Of a DNA stretch of 21,231 bases, positions 14,222 to 21,231 are shown piece after piece. Origin of the DNA: Acidimicrobiaceae bacterium UBA7830 (GTDB lineage Bacteria; Actinomycetota; Acidimicrobiia; Acidimicrobiales; Ilumatobacteraceae); NCBI GenBank assembly GCA_002501485.1, contig DLTS01000040.1, positions 1 through 21,231 on the forward strand, read 5' to 3'. Position 1 is the stretch's first letter. Each line of letters starts with the position of its first letter. A program made the position numbers and the translations under genes. The notes beneath the pieces were generated by a model. It was not told where the DNA came from, did no database searches, and saw nothing but the letters and a program-made list of their open reading frames with translations.

Positions 14222-16335
14222 TGTGTTGCCTTTACTTCGAGTCGTCGGGCATGAAGGATGGGTTCGGTGTAACCAGAGGGCTGTTCAGTTCCGGAGAGGA
14301 CAAGATCGAGCGCAGCTTGAAACGCTGTCGAGTCAGGGGTGAGTGGCGTGTAGGCCCCATCATCTTGGTTTTGCGTGTTCACCACCGACGACATTTTGGC
14401 AAAGGTTTCCCTTATGCGAAATTCGTCGACAATGCCATGAGTAAGCCAGTTCGCCATGTGCTGTGATGAGATGCGGCAGGTCGCTCGGTCCTCCATGAGG
14501 CCGACGTCATTGATGTCAGGAACCTTTGAGCAGCCGACCCCCTGGTCAACCCATCGAACGACATACCCAAGAATTCCTTGGGCGTTGTTGTCAAGTTCGG
14601 CCTGAATTTCGTCATCTGTCCAGGAGGCGTTGTTTTCAACCGGAATCGAGAGCAACTCTTCGAGTCGCAAATGACCGCGGGTCGGGTCATTCGCAATGCG
14701 GTTCTGCTGTTCGGCGACATCAACACGGTGGTAGTGAATTGCGTGCAACGTCGCGGCGGTTGGTGAGGGCACCCACGCGCATGATGCACCAGCCAATGGG
14801 TGATTGATCTTCGTCTCGAGCATGTCGGCCATGAGATCTGGTGCTGCCCACATGCCTTTACCGATCTGAGCGCTGCCGACCAGACCGCAGGTAATTCCAA
14901 CATCGACGTTGTTGTCTTCATACGCCGATATCCACTGCTGGGCTTTCATGTCGGCTTTTCGAATCATCGGGCCGGCAAGCATTGATGTGTGTATTTCGTC
15001 GCCGGTTCGGTCAAGGAATCCAGTGTTGATGAATGCGACTCGCGATGCCGCAACCCGGATGCACTCTGCGAGGTTGAGTGTGGTCCGACGTTCCTCGTCC
15101 ATGATGCCGATTTTCACGATGTTGGGAGCGAGACCGAGAAGTTGCTCGACACGACCGAATAGGTCGCAGGCAAATTCAACTTCGGCGGGACCATGCATTT
15201 TGGGTTTCACGATGTAAATCGACGATGGTTCAGATCCGTCGGTGGGAAGTACTGCGGCAATCGTGAAGAGGGCATCGAGGATGCCTTCGGGTATGTCGTT
15301 GTGAGTCGAGTCTTGGACAGCGGACGTTGTCATGAGGTGGCCGACGTTACGCACGAGCATGAGCGATGTTCCCGAAAGGCTGGTGGTTCCGTCGGGCGAT
15401 GTGAGTTGTAGGTCATCGGCCATTCGGCGCGTAAAGGTTGAGCCGTCTTTTGTGACGTCTTCGGTGAGAGTCGAGCGTTGAAGTCCAAGCCAATTCCGAT
15501 AGGCAAGTGCCTTATCTTCTGCATCAACGCATGCGACGGAGTCTTCGCAATCCATGATGACGGTGATGGCCGATTCGAGTCGAACATCGGCGATGCCCGC
15601 CGAGTCGGTCGCACCAACTGAATGCTCTCGGTCGATGACGATGTGCACGTGCAGGTTGTGGTGGGCCACCACGATGCCTGAGGGTGCTTCGGCGCTGCCG
15701 GTCCAGCCGACAACAGGGGCGGATGCGTTGATGTCGTGCCCATCTTTGTCGGTGACGATGAGGGTGCTGCCCTCAACGCGGTATGCGAGCGAGCCGAGGT
15801 GGCTGCCCGATTCGAGTGGTACACAGTCATCGAGCAACTGGCGTGCGTAGGCGATGACTCGGGCCCCTCGTTCTTCACTGTAGGGGCCAGCAGGTGGTGA
15901 ATCGCCAAGAACGTCAGTGCCGTATAGGGCGTCGTAGAGAGAACCCCAACGCGCATTGACTGCATTGATTGCGTAACGAGCATTGGTGACGGGCACGACG
16001 AGTTGCGGGCCAGCGATTGAGGCGATCTCCGGGTCGACCCCGTCAGTGCTGACTGTGAACGAAGGCCCCTGAGGCACTAGGTATCCAATTGATTGCAGGA
16101 ATGCTCGGTAGGCCTCTGGTGTTCCTTGACCGTGGTCACGATGCCAAGCATCGATGAGGCTTTGAAGGCGTTGACGCTCTTCCAAGAGTTCGAGGTTGCG
16201 CTCTGAGAATTCGTCAACGAGGGTCTGGAGTGCAGCCCAGAACTCGTCGGTGCCGATGCTCAGTTCGGGAAGTAGTTCCTGTTCCGCAAACGTGACGAGC
16301 GCGTCGCCGACCTCAAGTTGGGCTCGTTGTGCCAT
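14218..16335 (-). CDS. glcB: Malate synthase G
   Basis: A 705-residue enzyme, close to the usual length of about 720 for the G isoform. It condenses glyoxylate with acetyl-CoA to give malate and CoA. Diagnostic segments are VIMDCEDSVACVDAEDK (259-275), PKMHGPAEVEFACDLF, and NTGFLDRTGDEIHTSM. GLVGSAQIGKGMWA and MEDRATCRISSQHMANW follow. Likely Mg ligands are E414 and D442, spaced as in the E. coli enzyme, and D616 is the catalytic base. ATG 16335 follows the crotonase stop by five bases and has a GGGAAGAG-like SD; the alternative TTG 16344 would overlap that stop as TTGA. Together with GlcDEF it channels glycolate carbon into the TCA cycle. No isocitrate lyase is present in the window. Confidence 0.96.
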   Translation of the reverse strand: MAQRAQLEVGDALVTFAEQELLPELSIGTDEFWAALQTLVDEFSERNLELLEERQRLQSLIDAWHRDHGQGTPEAYRAFLQSIGYLVPQGPSFTVSTDGVDPEIASIAGPQLVVPVTNARYAINAVNARWGSLYDALYGTDVLGDSPPAGPYSEERGARVIAYARQLLDDCVPLESGSHLGSLAYRVEGSTLIVTDKDGHDINASAPVVGWTGSAEAPSGIVVAHHNLHVHIVIDREHSVGATDSAGIADVRLESAITVIMDCEDSVACVDAEDKALAYRNWLGLQRSTLTEDVTKDGSTFTRRMADDLQLTSPDGTTSLSGTSLMLVRNVGHLMTTSAVQDSTHNDIPEGILDALFTIAAVLPTDGSEPSSIYIVKPKMHGPAEVEFACDLFGRVEQLLGLAPNIVKIGIMDEERRTTLNLAECIRVAASRVAFINTGFLDRTGDEIHTSMLAGPMIRKADMKAQQWISAYEDNNVDVGITCGLVGSAQIGKGMWAAPDLMADMLETKINHPLAGASCAWVPSPTAATLHAIHYHRVDVAEQQNRIANDPTRGHLRLEELLSIPVENNASWTDDEIQAELDNNAQGILGYVVRWVDQGVGCSKVPDINDVGLMEDRATCRISSQHMANWLTHGIVDEFRIRETFAKMSSVVNTQNQDDGAYTPLTPDSTAFQAALDLVLSGTEQPSGYTEPILHARRLEVKATQ

Positions 16336-16340
16336 ATTGA

Positions 16341-17087
16341 TCAACTCTTCCCGAACCCGTCCAAACGACCACCGGCATCACCCATTGGGTACATCGTGGC
16401 AAATTCGAATGAAAGGCCTTCGGTAATTCCAACTTGCTGCTGATTGAGGTAGAGGTCTTTGTACGCGGCGAGCGACTCGGGGCTGTTCTCCGCAATTGCG
16501 GTGGCGAGTTCAGTCACGGTGGTGTCAAGGTCGCTGAGCGGGACACAATGAGATGCAAGTCCGTACTCATAGGCCTCGCGTCCAGTGAATGAACGGGCGG
16601 TGTATGACAATTCTCGGGCTCTGACCGGGCCGACGGCGCGCATGAGACGAGCGCTCATTCCCCAGGTGGGCCTCAGTCCCCATTTGGCGTGAGTGTCACC
16701 GAGCTTCGCCTCTTCGGCGACCACCATGAGGTCGCATGCGAGAGCGAGTTCAAGAGCTCCGGTGAAGCAGAATCCATTGACGCAGGCGATCGTCACTTTC
16801 GGCATGTGAGAGAGCGCGTCACATGCCCGGCGTGCAGGAGTATTGAGAGCTCCGGAGACATCCCCGTCTTCGGGTGGTTCTTCGGCGAGTGCTTTCAGGT
16901 CGACGCCTGCAGAGAATGCTCGGCCTTCTCCGGTGAGGACCACGACGCGGACGTTGGGGTCGGCGGCGGCAACGTCGAGCGCGTCAGCAAGATCGTTCAA
17001 CAGAGCCGGCGTGAGAGCGTTTAAGGCTTCTTGCCGATCGAGGGTGATGGTTGTGATCGAATTGGAATTAGTGACATTGATGCCCAT
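16341..17087 (-). CDS. Crotonase-family protein (enoyl-CoA hydratase/isomerase-like), head of the glycolate operon
   Basis: A 248-residue crotonase. The oxyanion-hole segments are FSAGVDLKAL (58-67) and ACVNGFCFTGALELALACD (101-119), the latter holding Glu113, which aligns with E144 of rat enoyl-CoA hydratase. The second catalytic glutamate (rat E164) aligns with His133 in GDTHAKWGLRPTWG, so a normal hydratase mechanism is doubtful. The DTHA-x-x-G-x-x-P-x-W-G block occurs in other actinobacterial crotonases. The substrate is unknown; hydratase, isomerase, hydrolase or lyase activity are all possible. The gene sits five bases before malate synthase, with the rest of the operon downstream, so it is probably expressed with glycolate metabolism. 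No Shine-Dalgarno or TANNNT box is clear at ATG 17087; the ATG itself lies in one arm of an inverted repeat. Confidence 0.8.
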   Translation of the reverse strand: MGINVTNSNSITTITLDRQEALNALTPALLNDLADALDVAAADPNVRVVVLTGEGRAFSAGVDLKALAEEPPEDGDVSGALNTPARRACDALSHMPKVTIACVNGFCFTGALELALACDLMVVAEEAKLGDTHAKWGLRPTWGMSARLMRAVGPVRARELSYTARSFTGREAYEYGLASHCVPLSDLDTTVTELATAIAENSPESLAAYKDLYLNQQQVGITEGLSFEFATMYPMGDAGGRLDGFGKS

Positions 17088-17104
17088 GACATAAGGGTGT
17101 CATG
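17085..17104. repeat. Inverted repeat over the crotonase start codon
   Basis: CATGACA and TGTCATG are perfect 7-bp arms around the spacer TAAGGG. The left arm contains the crotonase ATG (minus) and the right arm contains the ATG of a possible 47-codon ORF (plus). It could be an operator at the transcription start or a translational hairpin; both are inference. Confidence 0.5.
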
Positions 17105-17205
17105 CGCGTTGGGGGAGCCCGAAGTCAGGATTGGCTGAACCAGCGCCGTTTCGCGCGAGCGGGGTCAGAGGTGGCACTGGCAATGCTCGTCTGCGCTGAG
17201 GTGGC

Positions 17206-17219
17206 CGAGCACTTGCTCG
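17206..17219. repeat. Inverted repeat in the operon upstream region
   Basis: CGAGCA-ct-TGCTCG has perfect 6-bp arms around two bases. It lies about 120 bp upstream of the crotonase start and may be a regulator site or chance. Confidence 0.35.
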
Positions 17220-17295
17220 ACGTGCAGTCCGCAGCTCACCCATGAGGGTTTTCTGCACTTTTCAGGTCGCTGGTCGACATACGGTGAAGACAATA

Positions 17296-17313
17296 CGAAT
17301 GTCCGGACATTCG
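17296..17313. repeat. 18-bp perfect palindrome, probable regulator site
   Basis: CGAATGTCCGGACATTCG is identical to its reverse complement over all 18 bases. It lies 15 bp beyond the stop codon of the methyltransferase and about 210 bp upstream of the crotonase start. A perfect dyad of this length looks like an operator for a dimeric repressor. A terminator for the methyltransferase is the alternative, but there is no T-tract on the minus strand and the loop would have to melt the centre. The inner words ATGTC and GACAT recur nearby. Confidence 0.6.
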
Positions 17314-17327
17314 ATCAAATGTCAATC

Positions 17328-18110
17328 TCAAACATCCCACCAGATCGCAGCGAGCGTCCGTGGTCGAGGGTGGCGCCGTTGTAGAAACTCACGAATGTCT
17401 GCGTCTCGGTCGGGTGTGAGACAAAGGCGAACACGCATGTGTTCAACGTCAAGGTCAGTGACCTCTCGGGGTGGCTCTTCGGTTTCAAATTTCTCGAGAT
17501 GCGCCGACACCCCTGTCGATTGCACCACTGCCAACGCGTCATGAGCGGTTGGCGTAACCGGTCGATCGAGATCCCAAAATCGCTTCCATGCATCGCTGAG
17601 GTGGCTCAGAGGGTGTCGAGTTGGAAGTTCCAACACCACCCGTCGGAGCGCATGACTTGTGAGGGCCTCGATGAATGGAACGAGATCGCCGACGTTGTAG
17701 ACGACGTGATGGCATATGGCGACATCACAGATAGAAGTCTCATGAGCCACTGCTGGCCACTTGCCGAGAACAGTCGCAACTGACAAGCCTCGATCTGCAC
17801 CTTGAGCGTTGACAACGTCGAGCATTTCTTGCTGCTGATCAACACCAACCACGTGGGTTGCAGGGGGAGTAAGCCCAAACACGCCGCGTCCTCCACCGCA
17901 TCCGACGTCAAGCACCGACGGCGAGTCGATGCCATCGAGTGCATCGAGCGCTCGATGACGAGACGGTGTGTCAACGAAGAGGTTTCCTTTAGGAATAAAG
18001 CTGCTGACCGGGTGGATCCACGGTGACCGAGGAGCCGCGCTCAGAATGTGGCCAGGAATTCCCCATGATGCAAGGTCGTCAGCCCAGCGTCCGGCGGCAT
18101 CGTTGGCCAT
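17328..18110 (-). CDS. Class I SAM-dependent methyltransferase
   Basis: A 260-residue protein with the Rossmann-fold SAM motif I VLDVGCGGGRG (66-76), then VVGVDQQQEML (87-97) as motif II with the acidic ribose ligand. CDVAICHHVVYNV (128-140) lies at the motif IV position. The N-terminal 50 residues (WADDLASWGIPGHILS) and the C-terminal half are not diagnostic, so the substrate is unknown. The frame is open to 18272, but that part lies within the ogt gene; ATG 18110 is 7 nt behind a TAACGT box and gives the usual short lead before motif I. The stop is followed 15 bp later by an 18-bp palindrome. Confidence 0.82.
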   Translation of the reverse strand: MANDAAGRWADDLASWGIPGHILSAAPRSPWIHPVSSFIPKGNLFVDTPSRHRALDALDGIDSPSVLDVGCGGGRGVFGLTPPATHVVGVDQQQEMLDVVNAQGADRGLSVATVLGKWPAVAHETSICDVAICHHVVYNVGDLVPFIEALTSHALRRVVLELPTRHPLSHLSDAWKRFWDLDRPVTPTAHDALAVVQSTGVSAHLEKFETEEPPREVTDLDVEHMRVRLCLTPDRDADIREFLQRRHPRPRTLAAIWWDV

Positions 18111-18117
18111 AGGGGTC

Positions 18118-18123
18118 ACGTTA
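18118..18123 (-). promoter_or_regulatory. Predicted -10 box (TAACGT) for the leaderless methyltransferase gene
   Basis: TAACGT on the minus strand is followed by exactly seven bases and ATG 18110. It supports this start over the longer frame that runs into ogt and gives the gene a promoter of its own. Confidence 0.5.
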
Positions 18124-18160
18124 GTTCTCGAGTGGCTTAGTTCGCCGGGGGGCACGGTGA

Positions 18161-18646
18161 TCACGAGCGAGCTGATGTGAGTTCGCGCTCGTGTGCGAGC
18201 AACCAGCGCTTTGCATCGAGACCCCCGGCAAAACCGCCGAGGCCACCAGATGCCGCGACGACTCGGTGGCAAGGGATAACTATCGAAATCGGGTTACGGC
18301 CGTTTGCTGAAGCGACAGCACGAACTGCGCTCGCACGACCAATGCTTGTTGCTTGTTCTGAGTAACTCACGGTCGATCCGAACTTGATTTCGGTGAGCGA
18401 TCTCCAGACGGTGCTCTGAAACTCCGTCCCGATTGGCTTAAGCGGCAGGTCAAATTCTTGTCGGTCTCCTACGAAATATTCCTTGAGTTGCGCAATGGCT
18501 TGCTCGACCACAGCGGATTGTTGAAATATCACTGAACGGCGATCGATCGCAGCCCGCTTCCACTCGCTGTCATCGTCGCCCCAGAGCACAGCCCGAAGCG
18601 AGGTGTCGTAGGCCACGAGGATGAGTTCTCCAACCGGGCTTTGCAT
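18161..18646 (-). CDS. ogt: Methylated-DNA--protein-cysteine S-methyltransferase (Ogt-like)
   Basis: A 161-residue suicide alkyltransferase that removes methyl groups from O6-methylguanine. The active-site motif IVIPCHRVV has Cys126; ASANGRNPIS precedes it and GGFAGGLDAKRWLL follows, as in the family. TEFQSTVWRSL and STVSYSEQATSIGR belong to the DNA-binding winged helix. The frame continues to TTG 18736, which would add thirty residues that do not look like the family; GTG 18673 is a middle option. I chose ATG 18646, which begins with the typical SPVGELILVA strand. No promoter box or SD is clear. There is no AraC-like Ada domain. Confidence 0.9.
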   Translation of the reverse strand: MQSPVGELILVAYDTSLRAVLWGDDDSEWKRAAIDRRSVIFQQSAVVEQAIAQLKEYFVGDRQEFDLPLKPIGTEFQSTVWRSLTEIKFGSTVSYSEQATSIGRASAVRAVASANGRNPISIVIPCHRVVAASGGLGGFAGGLDAKRWLLAHERELTSARS

Positions 18647-18834
18647 TGTTGTTGCAGAGAGTGGAGATTCCACTGACACGTGGCCATGTTTGCACAGATA
18701 GGGAATAGAAGCACCAAAAACTTCGAGGGTTGGCAATCGTCACCCATGCTTCGGAATGGAATGACGGTCAACCGACGTTAGAAATGAAGTGCCGCCGTCG
18801 TGGCCCCCTCAAAAGAAAGTTGTTGACGTCAAAT
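18647..18834. promoter_or_regulatory. Divergent ogt/MMPL upstream region with TTGACGTCAA palindrome
   Basis: These 188 bp separate the chosen starts of two divergent genes. A perfect 10-bp palindrome, TTGACGTCAA, occupies 18823-18832, two bases before the MMPL ATG. No TANNNT box lies at the right distance from either start, so I cannot place the promoters. In-frame extensions of both genes run into this region. Confidence 0.35.
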
Positions 18835-21186
18835 ATGTATGCCTCTTTGGCCCGTTGGGCCTTCCGTCGCGGAAAAGTTGTTATTGCTGCATGGATCATC
18901 ATCCTGTTCGGCGTAAACGCAATTGCTGGCGCTATCGGCACTGCGTTCTCCAGTGAGTTCTCAACCCCCGAGTCGGAAAGCTCGAGAGGCTTTGCGGTGC
19001 TCAATGAGTACTTCCCAGGCTCGAGTAGTGCGTTCAGCGGAAGCATCGTGTTCAAGGCCGAACAGGGTGTCACCAATCCGGAAGTAGTTGAGCAAATGTC
19101 CGCCATGTTCCTCGAGGTTGACGGCATCGAAGAAATCGGAGTTGTGAGCCCATATTCACAGATGGGCGCAAGCCAGATTTCTGCTGACGGCACGGTCGCC
19201 TTCGCTCAAGTAAATGCTGCGAACAGCATCGATCAGACCACAGGCTCCGAAATCGGAGCGGAGATTCGCAGCATGGCTCCCAAAATCGATGGCGTGACAG
19301 TCGAAGTTGGCGGAGCAGTGTTCTCAGAGTTCGCCCCGCCCGAATCGGAAATGATTGGTCTCGCCTTCGCCATCGTGATTCTAATCCTTGCCTTCGGCTC
19401 GGTCATGGCAATGGGTTTGCCGATCGCAGTTGCCCTTGCCGGGGTCGGCACCGGAGGCTTCGGTGTGGTGTCACTTATGTCTCACGGCATATCGATTCCT
19501 GAATTCGCGCCGCTGATCGGCATCATGATCGGCCTTGGCGTGGGCATCGACTACGCCCTCTTCATGGTGACCCGCTATCGGGAACTCACCCAGGCTGGCT
19601 ACTCCCCGGAGGACGCAACCGCAGGGTCGCTCAACACCGCAGGGCGCGCCGTCGTATTCGCCGGCATCACGGTCGTGTTTTCTCTTCTCGGAATGATCAC
19701 TGTCGGCCTTGGGTTTGTTTCCGGTCTCGGTATTGCTGCTGCCGCGACGGTTGCGGTGACCCTGCTTGCGTCAATCACCTTGTTGCCAGCTTTGCTCGGT
19801 GTTTTCCATTCAAAAGTCGAGGTCACTAGATGGCGAGGCTTGATCGCAGCGGGCTGTGTCTCATTGGCACTCCTCGGACTAGGTCTCAGCCTTCCGGCTC
19901 TCTCCGCTGTTGGTGCAGTATTCGCTGTGTTGACCGTGCTCGGCAGCATTGCGATTCGCCCCCTCCGGAACGAAGTTCCTCCCCGGCGCGAGCGCCCTCT
20001 TCGCGAAACGGCGTCGTATCGGTGGAGCCGCCAGATTCAGCGTCGACCATGGCTGTATGCATCACTTGGTGGTGGTCTACTCATCATGCTCGCGCTGCCG
20101 GTGTTGTCGCTTCGGCTCGGATTTTCCGACGAAGGAAACCTGTCAGGAGAGACCTCGGCGCGTCGGGCTTACGACATGATTGCCGAAGGGTTCGGCCCAG
20201 GATTCAACGGTCCACTTCTCGTCGCTCTCGAGACGAGCAATCCGGGAGATGTTGCTTACGTGCAGGGCCTCACCGCCTTGCTTGAAGCCGATGGCGGCAT
20301 CGACCGCGTTGCACCACCGTTCCCGAGCAATATGACTAATCCTGGCGAAGCAGAGGCATGGATTATCCAGGTCATTCCAACGACTTCCCCGCAAGATGAA
20401 GCGACGGCGGCAACCGTTGACCGTTTGCGAGATGAGGTGCTGCCGGCGTCATTGACAGGTTCGTCGATTACTGCGAGTGTGACCGGCGCTGCAGCCTCAA
20501 ACATTGATTTCACCTCGTATTTGGCGAGTCGACTCTTCATCTTCTTTGGGGCGGTACTTGGCGTGTCGTTCTTACTGCTGATGATGGTCTTCCGGTCGGT
20601 GCTGGTGCCGTTGAAGGCGGTGTTGATGAACGTGCTTTCGATCGCCTCGGCCTATGGAGTGGCGGTGGCCGTCTTCCAATGGGGTTGGTTGTCGTCGGTA
20701 TTCGGAGTGGAGCCAGCACCGATCGAGCCTTTTTTGCCCTTGATGCTGTTTGCGATCGTGTTCGGGTTGTCGATGGATTACGAGGTGTTCTTGCTCTCCC
20801 GGGTGAAAGAGGAGTTTGATCGCACCGGCGACCCAACAAACTCTGTGGCCGATGGGCTAGCAGCGACAGCTCGAGTCATTTCCGCTGCGGCGGCGATCAT
20901 GGTGGTCGTGTTCGGAGCGTTCTTGCTTGAGGACGATCGAATCGTCAAACTTTTCGGCGTCGGCCTCGCGGTCGCAGTGTTGCTCGATGCGACCTTGGTT
21001 CGAATGTTGCTCGTGCCGGCAACGATGGCGTTGCTCGGTCGTAGAAACTGGTGGATTCCTCAGTGGCTCGATCGTGCACTACCCAACCTCAACGTTGAAG
21101 GAACATCGCATGAGCTTCTGTCATCTTCGAGCGAAGGTGACGGGTCTGCGTCCTCGGGTGAAGACCGCAAGACGATCAACGTCTGA
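18835..21186 (+). CDS. MMPL-family membrane transporter
   Basis: A 783-residue RND/MMPL-type exporter of lipids or hydrophobic compounds driven by the proton gradient. It shows two repeats, each with one span, a large extracytoplasmic domain and a five-span bundle. The proton-relay motifs are GLGVGIDYALFMVTRYRE (D239, Y240) and FGLSMDYEVFLLSRVKEE (D648, Y649). Between the repeats, residues about 335-376 form two additional hydrophobic segments, which I cannot map to the basic 12-span plan. The C-terminal tail (about 757-783) is serine-rich and polar. ATG 18835 gives the family's start MYASLARWAFRRGK; the frame is open to 18730. The cargo is unknown, and no lipid or polyketide genes are nearby. 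Confidence 0.88.
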   Translation: MYASLARWAFRRGKVVIAAWIIILFGVNAIAGAIGTAFSSEFSTPESESSRGFAVLNEYFPGSSSAFSGSIVFKAEQGVTNPEVVEQMSAMFLEVDGIEEIGVVSPYSQMGASQISADGTVAFAQVNAANSIDQTTGSEIGAEIRSMAPKIDGVTVEVGGAVFSEFAPPESEMIGLAFAIVILILAFGSVMAMGLPIAVALAGVGTGGFGVVSLMSHGISIPEFAPLIGIMIGLGVGIDYALFMVTRYRELTQAGYSPEDATAGSLNTAGRAVVFAGITVVFSLLGMITVGLGFVSGLGIAAAATVAVTLLASITLLPALLGVFHSKVEVTRWRGLIAAGCVSLALLGLGLSLPALSAVGAVFAVLTVLGSIAIRPLRNEVPPRRERPLRETASYRWSRQIQRRPWLYASLGGGLLIMLALPVLSLRLGFSDEGNLSGETSARRAYDMIAEGFGPGFNGPLLVALETSNPGDVAYVQGLTALLEADGGIDRVAPPFPSNMTNPGEAEAWIIQVIPTTSPQDEATAATVDRLRDEVLPASLTGSSITASVTGAAASNIDFTSYLASRLFIFFGAVLGVSFLLLMMVFRSVLVPLKAVLMNVLSIASAYGVAVAVFQWGWLSSVFGVEPAPIEPFLPLMLFAIVFGLSMDYEVFLLSRVKEEFDRTGDPTNSVADGLAATARVISAAAAIMVVVFGAFLLEDDRIVKLFGVGLAVAVLLDATLVRMLLVPATMALLGRRNWWIPQWLDRALPNLNVEGTSHELLSSSSEGDGSASSGEDRKTINV

Positions 21187-21196
21187 GATCTTCCGC

Positions 21197-21218
21197 TGAT
21201 TGGCGCACTTGCCAATCA
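21197..21218 (+). terminator. Hairpin after the MMPL gene
   Basis: TGATTGGC and GCCAATCA form a perfect 8-bp stem with the 6-nt loop gcactt, starting 10 bp after the TGA. No T-run follows, so it would be a U-less terminator of the kind often proposed in actinobacteria. Confidence 0.5.
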
Positions 21219-21231
21219 CGATCGGTGAGAG

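Larger units (their letters stand above)
17088..17327. promoter_or_regulatory. Non-coding 240-bp region upstream of the glycolate operon
   Basis: This is the largest gap in the window. It should hold the promoter of the crotonase-glc operon. It contains three dyads (17085-17104, 17206-17219, 17296-17313) and repeated GACAT/ATGTC words at 17088, 17276, 17299, 17306 and 17319. I could not place a convincing -10/-35 pair. Two mutually antisense ORFs of 47 codons lie inside it (17102-17245 plus, 17100-17243 minus); neither product is recognised and I do not call them genes. Confidence 0.5.

Noticed and set aside
18111..18272. N-terminal extension of the methyltransferase
   Set aside because: It is the antisense-free overlap with the end of ogt in another frame, arginine-rich and unlike the family; the TAACGT box fixes the start downstream.
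1..21231. CRISPR array, transposase, integrase, att site, rRNA or tRNA
   Set aside because: I looked for direct repeats with spacers, inverted terminal repeats, recombinase motifs and RNA signatures and saw none.

Overview
The window suggests a free-living, aerobic, probably aquatic actinobacterium, with Acidimicrobiia as my best guess. The reasons are a moderately GC-rich base composition by eye (not counted), an F420-type luciferase-like oxidoreductase, an EtfD-type membrane Fe-S oxidoreductase like that of mycobacteria, an MMPL transporter, a DUF2207 protein with a glycine-rich tail, and many start codons placed 6-9 nt after a TANNNT box, the arrangement of leaderless actinobacterial transcripts. 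This is inference from gene families; no 16S rRNA or other placement marker is present. Nothing in the window looks mobile: I see no insertion sequence, integrase, CRISPR array, tRNA or rRNA.

Layout. At 1-1165 (minus) the end of a lar operon is visible: larB followed by larC, which runs off the left edge. These make the nickel-pincer nucleotide cofactor. pheA (1214-2176, plus) diverges from larB and converges on a large EtfD-like Fe-S/cytochrome b-like oxidoreductase (2185-4431, minus). Upstream of that, gpmA (4496-5248, minus) diverges from a DUF2207 membrane protein (5300-7075, plus), which is followed by an LLM oxidoreductase (7103-7984, plus). Converging on the latter is a three-gene minus-strand operon, acuI - msrB - MBL hydrolase (10289 to 7969), whose internal genes are separated by one base and carry Shine-Dalgarno sequences.

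From 17087 down to 10352 lies a compact six-gene minus-strand operon: crotonase, malate synthase G (glcB), glcG-like, glcD, glcE, glcF. Most junctions overlap by 1-4 nt. Except for the crotonase, this is the glycolate-utilisation set: GlcDEF oxidises glycolate to glyoxylate and GlcB condenses glyoxylate with acetyl-CoA to give malate. No glycolate permease or GlcC-type regulator is visible. The 240-bp region before the operon has no recognised gene but holds three inverted repeats, including an 18-bp perfect palindrome.

The right end holds a class I methyltransferase (17328-18110, minus), an Ogt-type O6-alkylguanine-DNA alkyltransferase (about 17 codons shorter than E. coli Ogt as I recall it; 18161-18646, minus), and a divergent MMPL-family transporter (18835-21186, plus) followed by a hairpin.

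Most of the window is ordinary core and accessory metabolism. The points that deserve a second look are the crotonase at the head of the glycolate operon (it lacks one of the two catalytic glutamates of enoyl-CoA hydratase), the dyad-rich region in front of it, and the consistent split between apparent leaderless operon heads and SD-led or overlapping internal genes. I did not find a clearly new multi-gene system.
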